64,000 nucleotides of DNA from the NCBI GenBank assembly GCA_008360975.2, contig CM039187.1:16199094-16263093 (forward strand), written 5' to 3'. The notes under the pieces are model-generated. The model saw only the letters and a program-made list of their open reading frames with translations, was not told the DNA's origin and did not search any database. Position numbers and translations under genes: made by a program. The DNA comes from Lichenostomus cassidix. Its lineage: Eukaryota > Chordata > Aves > Passeriformes > Meliphagidae. This document shows, in pieces, positions 27,365 through 39,433 of the stretch (position 1 is its first letter; each line of letters begins with the position of its first letter).

Positions 27365-27412
27365 GCCCAACAAAAAAAACAACCACCCCCAAAAAACACA
27401 AAGTAACAAACC
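27365..27412. repeat. A/C-rich low-complexity tract
   Basis: A and C make up nearly all of the plus strand here, including ACCCCCAAAAAACAC. It lies just upstream of the CR1 3' end at 27437. Confidence 0.7.
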
Positions 27413-27436
27413 CACACTATACGAAAGCAACAGAGC

Positions 27437-27669
27437 TGTGTCAAGGGAGGTTTGGATCACCTATCATGAAAAAGATCTTTTCCCAGAGAGTGGCTGGGCA
27501 CTGGAACAAGCTCCACAGGGAAGAGCAGCACCAAGTCTGCCAGAGCTGAAGAAGCCTTTGGACAACACTCAGGTGTATGGTGGGATTCTTGGGGCTGTCC
27601 TATGCAGGGCCAGGAGCTAGACTTCTATGATCTTTGTTTTGCCTTCCAACTCAGGATAGTCTATGATTC
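27437..27669 (+). mobile_element. CR1 LINE 3' end
   Basis: Plus-strand CR1 3' terminus. Landmarks in order are CAAGGGAGGTTTGGATCACC, CCAGAGAGTGGCTGGGCACT, GGAACAAGCTCCACAGGGAA, CTAGACTTCTATGATCTTTG, CCTTCCAACTCAGGATAG, and the tail TCTATGATTC. These follow the usual CR1 order of ggaacag-gctgcccaggga, ggactagatgatct and the tail octamer. The element is 5'-truncated and diverged. An A/C-rich tract (27365-27412) lies just upstream of its 5' end. The short frames at 27316-27549 and 27438-27620 are part of the repeat or chance frames. Confidence 0.9.
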
Positions 27670-28044
27670 ATCTCATCACCAGTCCTGTTTTTCAGTCTGC
27701 CCTCTATCATTTACACAAATCATCACTTTTATAACCTGCTGGAAGCAAGCTGAGCACTGCAGCACACTGTGCCTGACACACCCATGGCTGATTGCTCTTG
27801 GAGACAGCTCTAGAGAGCTACAGGGTCCTCTGCTCTGAGACTCTAGTGTTATACCAAGAGCTTATTTTAAGAGCAGGAAATTTTCATTTAAGCAGAAATC
27901 TTTCTGCTCAATGACTCCCTGGAATACTAGAGGTGCTAGCTGAATCTTTTTAACCTGGTGTTTTCTCCAAGAAAGACTGTTCAATCTGTTATTTAGGGAA
28001 AAAAGAGGATCACTATAAGAAAGAATAGATGGTGATTATTCTGG

Positions 28045-28066
28045 GTTTTTTGTTTTTTTTTTTTTT
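28045..28066. repeat. T-rich tract ending in T14
   Basis: GGGTTTTTTG leading into fourteen T bases (28053-28066). The complement has the same A/C character as the other tracts. Confidence 0.85.
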
Positions 28067-31000
28067 AAGGAGTTTATAGAAGCATGAGATAAATACTTTA
28101 GAAAGGGAGGGTGTAAAGGTGATCTAATGATGTTGCCAAGTACCAATCTCTTGATTGCAAACTAACACTCTGTATTAACAAGTCACAAGAGTCTCAACTC
28201 TAAGGCAATGTTCAGAAAGCATTCAGTTATAGTGTGATAGAAAATAAACGGAGTAAAATTTAGAAACCTCAGTCTTCCAATATATTCACTAATATTGACA
28301 TTTCCCATAGTATTTGTTCCACCAGAACAGGGCTTGCTTTACCAGTAAATAGCTTTTGTGTTCCTAATCTTTCTTTGGCACCATAATCAAGACAAGCAAG
28401 TGTGCTTAGTTATTACAAACAGAGAGGACAGCAGCCTTTGGCAGAAAGTAATAATTATATTAAACATTTGCTCAATATTCAAATCAGGAATAAGGTATGT
28501 GACAGCAAGGCAAGTATCAAAGAAGCATGAAATAATAGTTGAAGTTCTAAAAAATTCCATAGAAGTTATTGATATCTGACCTCCTACTGTATGACAGAAA
28601 AATCTGAATCGTTCATTGACCTTGGCTGGTCTGGGCACAGATAGATTAAGAATATCAGCATAAGTTAGGTTTGGTGAATTTTTAACACTGACAACTGTGG
28701 TGAAGAGAGATTACTAGGGAGATTTAGGAAGACATGGAGAGATGCTCAGGAAAAAAACAGAAAGTGATTAGATATTTTCTTAGATTACTTTTTATATTGT
28801 AAACTAAGTCTTTCCAAAGCACAGTACCACAGGAAAATCACATTACAGCCAGGTCCACAAATTCTAATAATTAGGGCAGTTATTGATTTACATTAATAGT
28901 CTTTTTTCAGAGAAATAACTGTTAGGATAATGGATGAAAAGAGCCTTGAATTACACTGAAGGTTTTCTTAACAGAGCTGTTATTTGCCATAGTAATTAAA
29001 TTTTAAAGAAAAACACGCTACATTTTACAACAACTAGATGGCACTGTCCAAATAAACTGTTCTATTCATGCTCATTTATCTGCTCATTAGACTGAGTTTT
29101 CTGTTTAAGCAATTAGTTATATTTAGAATAATTGCCAATCTTCATGAGAAGAATTTAAAATAGGGAGGGTTTTTTATTAAAAAGAGATCCTTTGCTAAAA
29201 CAAAGCCTCAAAAAAATTTCTCTAATTTCAAGTTTTGACAGAAACCCCAGTCTGACAGAACTCAATGGCAAAATTCCCTGGTGACTTGGGCAAATACAGG
29301 GTTTGATTCACGATGCCAGCATTCATTAGTGCGATTATATAAGTTTCTCCTAACTTTGGCTTCTTTTATTCTCTCTCCTCACCATACTAACACACATAAA
29401 CAATTATAATATCCAGAGCAAGGAAATTATTGACATAGTCCACGGTATAGTGGAGTCTGATCATGTTCTCTCTCCAGCAGACATAGGCAAGAATTCCAGG
29501 TACTTTACTGGCAGTTATCGCCAGCAATATGGGAATGTGTTGTTAGTAAGAAAGAAGACAACATAATGAATGAAACACTAGAGAGTCAATTTTCAAAAGC
29601 CTTCAAGCAGTGATTTGTACAATGGGATGGAATAAAGAAAAGCTGGCACTACTGAAAGGGCTGAAGTTAGCTCATGTTAGAGGCATTTTTGAAGAAGAAC
29701 AGTATTGTGTCTATTATTTTTCATGCTTTGCTTCTATTTTATACACATATGTACTTATGTATCATTTAAATTATTGCCTAGTGAGTAATACAGCAGACAA
29801 TGGAGAGCATTGGTGCCTACACACAGGACCTGGGAGAGCATTCATCAGCACATAGTGCTCCTGAGAGTCAGGCTGACTGGCTTGTTGAGAGTTAAATTTT
29901 TTGTTGGCTTCCAACTTATGTGCTTCAAACCACAAAATACACATGAGGTAACTTGTCTTGTGTATTCCAACTACTGACACACTAAAAAAGTTAAACTTCA
30001 CTTTAAATGTTAAAATTTTTTTTTAAATCGATGTAAAGGCTATACAGGTAAATAATGACCTTGATCCAGTCTGTGTTGCTTGCTACACTTCATCTCCTGC
30101 CACAAGCCTGCTGCAGAGAGGCACAAACCAGGTTCCCAGAACAAGAGACAAACAAATGGGCTCTAACAGCCATGAGTTTAAGGCAGAGGGAGAAACCCCT
30201 GAAGTAGCAGGGAAGTGCCCATTGCACACAGTCACTACCCTTGTGAGGCAAACACAGGGACAAAGTGAACCTAATTCAGTGAGATAAAGCAAGAGGGGAA
30301 AACCATACAAGGGATTAGAGCGGTACTGCTATAATTGTACAATAAATTCATTTGCTCCACAGACAAATACATGTTGGTCAATGTAGAGCAGACAACCCAT
30401 GCTCAGCACAATCCTGCACTGATCACTGCCAGTGGCAGCTTCCCAGCAACATGGAGCTGTTCTTTCCGAAGAGGACATCAGGAATATTGTTATCCCCAGG
30501 TACATGACAGTCCCTTGAGTGAGATCATGCGTATAGATAGAGGTATGAGTTCAGCTCCTTCCTCCATTTGGCTACATTTTGCCCCACACCCTGCTTATCC
30601 TGGAAATGCCCTGAATGCAGAAATGCAGTGAGGTGTCCTGGCAAAGTCTCCTTTCAGTATCAGTGCTTTGCCTTTGTGTTTGCTTACCTTCTCCAAACAT
30701 ACACAATATAGTTTAATGAGAAATGTTTCCCCTGTATGCAAGCCAAGGTCTGGAGAGAAAAAAAATTAAGTAATAAAATTGCTGGAGCAGGGAATAAAAG
30801 CTCTGTGTCCTAGCTGAGGAGTGCATCCTTGCCAGCAGGCTGAAAAGCTATTCTTTTCTTGTTCCATCTGATCGCCTATTTAATTTTTTTGTACAAGATA
30901 GGACAGGTCTAACAGGAAGCTAGGGCATCCTCCCAGGCAGTGGAAGAACATGACTTCAAGTCTCCCACTTGTCAGGTAGTCACCTTCACTGCCAGGTTAT

Positions 31001-31745
31001 TATAAAACAGAGCAGCCTGTTCCTCCAGCATAACAAACACAGATCTTAGTTGTCTTTTCTTGCAAATGCAACAACATAAATTGTCCCACATGTTATGAAA
31101 CCTGTTTTTCACACCAGCTCAGGACACAAGCCTGGATTGATTAAAATATATTGAGTGACTGCCTTTGATTCCTTTTTCTTTACCCCACAACAGACATAAG
31201 GGTGGTGATATGCTAGGAAAATTAATTAATTTATTCCCATAGATTCACAGGACCTGAACAGACTTCCCAGCTGGGTCTGCTGAGGTCTCACAGGTGAGCT
31301 GTGAGCCAAGGACTCCAAGCCCAGTAAATACAATCTTATGTGAAAGAACAGGCACAAGCCTGTGAGCTAAAAAGTTGTGTCCACACAGAGGCTACACAAA
31401 GGCTCAAAGAAACAGCTTTCCCTCTACCAGACAAATCACGTCACTCTGCTTTGGTTCACTAATCCTTTTACAAACCACATGCTTTCAAATGCAAACACAG
31501 TGAATGTTTTAGGGGAGCTTTGCTAAAACTATCCATAAACTGAATACTTCAAAATATCATGCAGATTGCAAATTACTTGCATTTTGATTGACTAATCAGC
31601 TTCCTGAAAAAGAGCTCTCTATATACTACTATTACAGTCTTGATTGGAATTCAGCTTTATCAACCTCCTCTATTTTAGCAAATCCATACATTTATCTTCA
31701 GTAACAAAGATTCTGGAGCTTTTTCTTTTGTTGTGATTGCTGTGA

Positions 31746-31784
31746 TTTTTTTTTTCCTTTAAACTAAATTAAAAAAAAAAAAAA
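31746..31784. repeat. T10 / A14 self-complementary tract
   Basis: Ten T bases (31746-31755), a short AT-rich spacer and fourteen A bases (31771-31784) can fold on themselves. Low complexity, no element signature. Confidence 0.8.
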
Positions 31785-34700
31785 GCATTGTCCAAGAGCA
31801 GTAAAACTCTGATGTGATTGTCTTTAAAATGAAACATTGTCATATTTAGACTGACAACTCCTGCAACACTTTCACAGTTTTGAAAGCATCTGAAAGATTT
31901 TATTTAGGAGTGAATTTTCACTCCATGCTTGCTTCTGCTTGCCACCTGATTCTGAGGCTCAGCTGAGGCTCTTTGGCTCAGCTCTTCTCAGAAAGCAGAG
32001 AGGGTTAATCTAGAAGCCCTGTTTTCAAATTACCTTCTCTCCTTGAAAAGCAATAGTGTTGAAGGAGTGACAGAGTGACAAATGTTCTGTTCAAAGTAAA
32101 AAGGAAATAAAATGAGAGATCCCACTAGCTTTAGGCATTGAGAGATCTGGAAATAGGCTGGACTGAAGAGTTTTGCAGCTCTAGCAAACATGCTCTTGTT
32201 GATTTATCACAATGCTGCCTGCTGTTTATGAGGGTATTGATCATCTCCATGAGAAAAGTTCCCATCCTGCCAGAGCAAACAGTACCTAAGCAGAGCACAG
32301 CTCAAAGCTTACTCTGAGTCTGCTGGAACATCACTGGGCAAGAAAGTTGGAGGTGCTGTACAAATCACAATGTGTAAGAACTCATTTTCCTAATGGGAGA
32401 GAAGGAGAGCATTTATGATTTGCAAAGCATCAAGACTACATCCATGTAGACATCCCTTCCCCTACTGATCATCCAAGTTACAAACAAATATGTAAATACA
32501 TCAACCAATTGGTACCACAGTACCACTGCCATCAGCTCTCAAGGATGCTCACACTACTACTGGACTCACACGTGGGATTCCCTGCATACCCTGAGCAGAT
32601 TTGCACCCCAAGGAGCACCAGCTGCAGGAACAGAAGCAGGGACATGCCATCAGACCTGCATCAACCTGAGCCTGTGCAAAGTGACAGAGGTGGACATGAC
32701 AAGGTGGCTGGTGTGATTTTATAACAATACCGATGAACTCACGTGGCTTTCCTCCTGTAGTGCCATGGTTGGGATAGGAAGACAGCAGCTTGAAAATTTC
32801 TTTCTAGGAGACAATTCAGAAGGAGAAAATACACACTACATGTAAGGGAAAACCACTGAAGTAAAAACTGGGAAAAATAGAAAAATGGTCCATTCTCAGC
32901 AATTTGAAATATTACACATGACATGGAACAAGTTAGTCACAGAATTAAAATATGCCATTTTTTGTTTCAAAAGAGCTTTTAAAAAACATCTCCACCATCT
33001 GTTGTCATTATATGATCACTTAAGCTGTTGAAAATCCTTCTAGAATAGTTTTGCTACATGAAAGTTAAATTACAGGTGGTATTTTAGTTTTCACAGCATA
33101 TCTGGATTCTTACAGGAAAGAAGTTGTCACTGAACTGATATGTATTAAGGTTTTTTGTTTGTTTGCTTTGCTTTTAGGTTCACTATTAACATTTAAATCT
33201 TTTTCCTTCCAAAAATTGAGGAAAGTTTTCATAACATTTGCACAACAGCTCTCCAAATGACAAATTAAGTACAAAAAGCCTTTTTGGATGACACCAACAA
33301 TGACATGGAACAAAGCAGCCAAGAAGGCAAACAGAACACTGATTGTGGAAGTGTAACTTGTGCGAACAAAATTACAGACTTGTATTTATTAACACTTGTC
33401 TGCACTTGGAATTTCATCAAAATAGTTATACCAGAATAACTGCTTTGATTGAAACCAAAATAACTATTCAGGAATAATTACCAAGAAGATTTATTTGGCA
33501 TTACAACTAGTTTAGCATGATAAAAGCAATACACTTAAAATTTTCTTTTTAATTCAATAAATGTGTTTGTACATCTCTCAGTACAAGATCCCCATTCTAC
33601 CACAGTCTAATTCTGTCCTAAAATGCTCTGTGGTCAGTGGTATGGACTCTGCTGAGCACAGAGAGCCAATGAGGTCAGAAAAACACACCTTCTGTACCAT
33701 AACAATTCATGGCATAATCTCCTGACAAAAAATAAGGGATGAACCAAGCAAGCAAAAAGTTCCACAGTAAATGAGTCTGACCCTGGAAAAGGCAGGGGAA
33801 GAGTCAAGAGGAGAAGAAATTTGGGGTTCAGCTGTCTAGTCTGGAAATCATGACTTGTTATCCCATTGAGTCCAAAAAAGCATACTGAAAGGGCCCTTGG
33901 GGAGTGTCACCTCAAGGAGTCATTAACTCTGTCACAACTTGTCTGCAACTCAAGTGTCTGTTCCCAGGGAGGTGGCCAGACAATGAACTGGGATTCTGTA
34001 ATTGATGGCAGAAACAGTAAGAGGAGGAAGGCAAAATTTCATCAACAAATCTCAGAATATCTATGCATAATTTAGAATTTCAAAATAATTTAAGCAGAAA
34101 TATAAGCTTGCTTAATAGATTTACAGAGTCAGCAGAGCTTCTCTTGTGTCCTCACTTTGGTCTTGACCTGTTTTTAATAGAAATATTCACATTTCAGTCT
34201 AGTGGTAATAGGCAGGCAGGTTATTTCAGGCTTCAAGGCCAGGCTGAATTTGTCTGGGGCACTGGTGAAAGCCAGCTGGCAGCCTTCCTTGTCTATTGTT
34301 GTGATTCCCTTTGCAGCTCCCTTTTACAAAGAGGGGGTAAAAAAAGAAAAAAGTGTGTATTCATTGTCTAATCAAACATCTTGCCTTTGCTTCCCTTCAA
34401 AGCAATGAATACAAAAGAATTGAGATCAGTGCCCCTGGAACAGACCAACACTATCAGTCAGCAAACAGTGCTCTGAGTAACTGAGGCCACTGCTGCTTAA
34501 AACATCAAGCTGCACAAGGCAAAGTGTCCACACCTGCCTGAGCACCTCCTCTTACTTTGTGTGCCCATTTGTTTTGTTCACACCTGAAGCTGCTCTTGCT
34601 CTTAGCAAATTTTCTCCAGTTTGAACTCACACTCTTTGGAGGTGCAGCCTTGGAGAGGTGTGAAGCACTGTGCAGTTGGGGTAGGAAAACAGAAACAAAA

Positions 34701-37700
34701 CTCCCAGTGACAAAAGCAGAAATAATCTGTAGTTACGTCAGGCCACAGCTCAAAATGGAAAGGCAACAAGGGATGTTTTATTTTTGTAGTCTCAGCTGAA
34801 ATATTTGAACTCTACCATAGAAAATACGTTCTCAGAAAAATAACAAAAATATATTAGAAAACTAAAAAGCTTTAAGAAAATATTTGTCTGATAAAGCACA
34901 GCTATGAAAAGTAGTTAAAACACTTATAATTAAGAGACAAGTGAAAGTATTTTGGAAGAGTCTGGTGTACTCTGTTTAGAGGAAGAGGGTGTGATTGGAG
35001 TCAGCATAGTAAAGGTACACATTTTATCACATTTTTCCCCTTTCACATCCACTTAACTACATTGTCTCTGTACTTCTCTTTAAAGGTAAACTTCTATTCA
35101 AGTCCAATTTTTGCTGTCTCTTCCTGTTACTCTTCATTTCTACTCTAAGAGTGGCGAGGAATCAACCACAAGCAGAAGTCTACTGTGTGAGGCATCACAC
35201 ACAGAGCAGCAGATAATATTTAACTGCTCCCAGCACAAGCACATGGGAGGAATGGGATGTGAAGAAAGAAACTCAGAGCAACAAATACAATGAAAAATGA
35301 CACATGCAAGACTGGAGTTTGCTAGGGGCTGGATAGGGCTAAGATGTGTGATAGTCATGGGAAATGAATACAACTGGGTGGAAATGGGGAGACAGGGAAA
35401 CACAAAGTGAAGCCAAGGTGAAATGCTCCACTTCTGGCAATTTTTCAGCTCATCAACATATGAGCTGTAAAACTGCAAATAGTGACTATAAAACTTGATT
35501 GCACACAGAAGCTAAACCTCAGTTGACCCAGAGCTGATATTAATCTCACCTCACTCCACATCTCTGTGAGTTCACCACTGCTGAGCTGCCACTGAGAGAG
35601 CCCACTGATCAGTCAGTTCACAGCATTTACGATTGCTGGGTGAATTTGTTCAAACCAGGAATTTTGAAAACAAATTTAAACACCAATCTAACAATTCTTT
35701 TTGCTAGTTTTCACAAGTTTTTCCCTTATGAAAATTGTTTTCTTATCAGAAGTGAACTGCCTGCCTCTCACTGTCACAGCTGTAGAACTGTAAACAGATT
35801 ACAGCCTATAGTACTAAAAAGAGGCAAAGAATCATTTGCACCTAAATTCTGAAATCCCAAACATTGTTTTACTGTCTTTGCAGATAAAAATATTAAATAA
35901 AATAAAGAATAAAAATTAAAAATCTTACACACACACAAGAGCTAGAGAATGGAAATGGTGATTAAAGTATTTTCCATACCAATTTTAAAGCTTGAATGAG
36001 AATCGTACAAAATTCTTCCTGCAATCAACCTGCTATTCTACAGCTCCCTGTGGAGGGACTGGAATAATCCAACTAGTTTCACATCTGTGAGCAAGACCTG
36101 CTTTCCTGCATTAGCCTTTGCTCAGAAATAACAGTTATCAGACAAGTCAGGAAAAAGTCATCTAAGGACATAAGTTTTGCTCTCCTACTTGGTATATAAA
36201 TTATTCTTATGTTTGGTACTTCCTATTTCAATGGACTGCCATCTACATGCAGTTACCATCCACCTTTTCGAAGGAGAGACGTTTTGTAACTTATCAGGAT
36301 TAAGTGCTCTTCTCATGCAAGCACAAAGATGAGTAAGAGGAAAAGGCCAGATCATTCTTATGCAGAACACACTAAAGCTGGAATATAAATCAAGGAAGCA
36401 AAACAGAAAACCACGTAACAAGCTACTTTTTAAACCAAAGAAATAATTGGAAAGACAAGATTTGCAACAGCTAATTCTAAAGCTTGCTTCTCTTGCTTTT
36501 AATACACTAAAGTCTCCCCGAAATACCTTACTAAGGTGCACAAAATCAGCTGAAGCCTTCAGAGTTACCATTTTGCTGTTTGCTTTGGTGTTGGTTTTGT
36601 TTGATTGGTTTGGGGTTTATCGCTGCTGTTGTTTTTAACATGTGCATTACTTACATATACTTAAAATACCAAAGATATATATCCATGTTGAAATCCTCTC
36701 AGACTACATATACAAAAAGTCAATTTCTTCACAATCAAAAGCGTGAGGAACAAATGGTGTTCCAAATGCCTCAGCTGAATCTGCCTTAATCAAAAAAGTT
36801 GCTTGGTAATAGCTCTCTGTAATAGAGTTTGAGGTTATCAATTAATTTCACAGTGAGACTCAGTAAAAAAAATACACTTGAACCAGAAGAGGAATAACAA
36901 TTTTCCAGTGAATTGTGTGGAATAGTGCATATCCAGACCAGACATCCAGGCACAACAGCAAGTGATATTTGCTGATATTATAATCCTATCTCCTCAGACA
37001 CAATCCCAACAGAGCAGAAAATCATTTAGAATAAGTTAATCTTACTTAGGAAAAACAGGTTAACTTTAATTAGTAATTAATCCCCAAGAACCTTCCTTCT
37101 TCTGTTCCGTGAATTGATAATCCATCATCATTTATGATTTTTTCACTTGTACAAATGAAAGGCTTATTACAAACCAGGGTGAAATACTTCATATCAGATT
37201 TTTCCAGGTCTGTATAACTGCAATTGTTGATTCTGAAGTTAAAACTTCTCATTCTATTTTTCAGTTTTGTAATATTTAAGTTTTTTTCTGATAATTTTTA
37301 TAAGTTTTAAGTCAGCAATTTTACAGTTTGTCATACTCTTGCCTTGCCACAGACCAATTACTTAGAAAGTGTTTACAACTTGATAATAATCTAAAATTGT
37401 AATGTATGATAACTATGATAGATTAAATACAAATTAGTTTTTTGTTTGTCTTATTAAACAGTATTGCTACTGATTATCTCTATTTTTAAATGTTCTTGTG
37501 TTCAAGCCAAAGCTTTTCTTGAAATCATTTTGTCTTGATGAAAGCCTGATATTACTTTTTCTTATATTCTACTACTTAATATATTCATTTTGCAAACTGA
37601 AAAGCATTACAGACATGGGCAGCATTTCCTCAAACAGAGGAAAAGCAAAGTTCACAGCCAGTCCCACGAAGTCTTTTCATTTAAACCAGGAGGCACTATT

Positions 37701-37727
37701 GTAGAGCATCTTTTTGTTAAAAAACGA

Positions 37728-37826
37728 AATGAAGAAAAATAAAAACAAAACCACCACACTAAAACATCACACATTGAACTAAAAAAACCAAAACTCAAAA
37801 ACCAACAGAAGCACCCCAAAACCCAC
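37728..37826. repeat. A/C-rich low-complexity tract
   Basis: Roughly 100 bases dominated by A and C on the plus strand, with blocks such as AAAAACAAAACCACCACAC and CACCCCAAAACCCAC. No coding or element signature. Confidence 0.65.
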
Positions 37827-38877
37827 TATAAAAATGTTTGCCTAGGACAAACATAATTAGTCTTCACATTCAAAGGTAGAAAATACAGCCCAGCACAGAT
37901 CTAAGATTTCTTTTAATCGGTGAATCAGATCTCAGGAAAAAAAAATAGTCTACAAGCTATAATCCCCCTTATTTTCCTCTTTCCCAATTTCTTTATATAG
38001 ACTTGACTCATTTCCCCAATATGTTTCCAAAGCACTTTCTCCTGCATTGTTGGAAAGGAGACAATTGTGGAACCATTTGTTCAGCTCAGCTATGCAGCTC
38101 TATTGTATTTCACTGGTTATTTTCAGCAAAAGAAATATTCTGTGTTTCTCTTCATTCCTCCAGATAAGAAGCTAAGAAGTGTTTGGTGGAGAACATTTGT
38201 CAAGACAATGACAAGCATAACATGACTTTTTTCCACCTCCCAACTCTTGAGTATTAAGCTTTCCTCTGATATCACAGATAGTGAAAATCCTAAGAGTATT
38301 TCCCATTCACTTCCAAAGGACCAGCTTCATTTGCTAAAACATTCTGAGCTATCAAGTCTAACTAATCAGAGGGTACATCCTGACACTTTCCAGGTGACTG
38401 CAGTAATCTGACACCAGGACATCTGAGGTGGTAAATGTGACATTACATTTCAGCATGAATTGTTTACAAAATTCATCAGAGTTAAAGAAAAAAAAAAAGC
38501 CTATGTCAAAACAGCTATTAAAATCAGGATAACATTGCAGTAGCTTGGAAAATAATTTCAGTAGGCAATAGGTTAGAGGTTTATGTATTCATAAGGCTGA
38601 AAACTTTCCCTTAGAGCATTGAGAACCTGTTCTCCAATAGCCATAGGTTCAGTTGTGAAAGAGGATGAGAAGGAATTCAGAGATGACTTTACTGCTGCCA
38701 TCCATTGCAGTGCATATTTGCATTGCCTGACCTAGCAGACCTCAGAACAGCTGATATTTAACCTGTAAACTATAAATACAGACCCTGTCCCACACTAAAA
38801 ACAGGCACAGCTATACCCCATGGAACACAGATGGCATCACCTGCTATTCATGGAATGACTGAGGGAAGAGAAAGCCA

Positions 38878-38928
38878 ACAACAACAAAACAAACCAAAAT
38901 TCACCACAAAAAACCCTCACAAACCAGG
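38878..38928. repeat. A/C-rich low-complexity tract
   Basis: A CAACAACAACAAAACAAACC-type tract continuing into CACAAAAAACCCTCACAAAC. Same composition as the other A/C tracts. Confidence 0.6.
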
Positions 38929-39409
38929 TAGGAAGACATATTTTCTTCTGGGTTCTTAAAAGATAAGTTCACTGTGGAGAACCTACAACAACAGTCACAA
39001 CCCTATCAGTATTTTTTTCATGGAGAATAGTTTCAGAGACCTTTGACCTCTTGTTATATTGGTCACAGAGAATGAAGGCAGAAAGATATTTAAGTCAAGG
39101 CTTAAAGTTTCTGGTTTTGATACTCACTCTGAGTAGGTTCTCATGGGGCTCTTAATACAGCCAACCAATAGTCAAGAGATAAAAGCAGAAATAATTTCAA
39201 TTTCACCACCTCCTGAAAATGTGTATTTTCAGGCCTACTTTAAATATAAATACTGAAGAAGTGAAATTAGTAAATTTGTCACATTCTTTGTTTTCAGCTA
39301 TTGTATCCACGGAGACATAAAAGTAACTATCCAGGTAAATGTCTCACTCACAGCTAGCAGAACACAGGAAGGGAGAGTTAGCAATGGCAAAAACAAAAGC
39401 AGCTCATTT

Positions 39410-39433
39410 CATAGAATCACAGAATATTCTGTG
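39410..39433. repeat. Opposed CR1 tail octamers forming a palindrome
   Basis: CATAGAAT and CACAGAAT, two tail octamers in minus orientation, run directly into ATTCTGTG, one in plus orientation. This produces the perfect 16-bp palindrome CACAGAATATTCTGTG at 39418-39433. No CR1 body could be recognised on either side. Confidence 0.6.

Larger units (their letters stand above)
27670..39409. other. Intergenic AT-rich DNA
   Basis: Holds only the low-complexity tracts listed separately. The 128-codon minus-strand frame at 36185-36571 and the frames at 34063-34371 and 35140-35478 carry no recognisable motif and sit in AT-rich noncoding composition. Confidence 0.5.

Noticed and set aside
36185..36571. 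128-codon minus-strand frame
   Set aside because: No recognisable motif; length is within reach of chance for 64 kb read in six frames.
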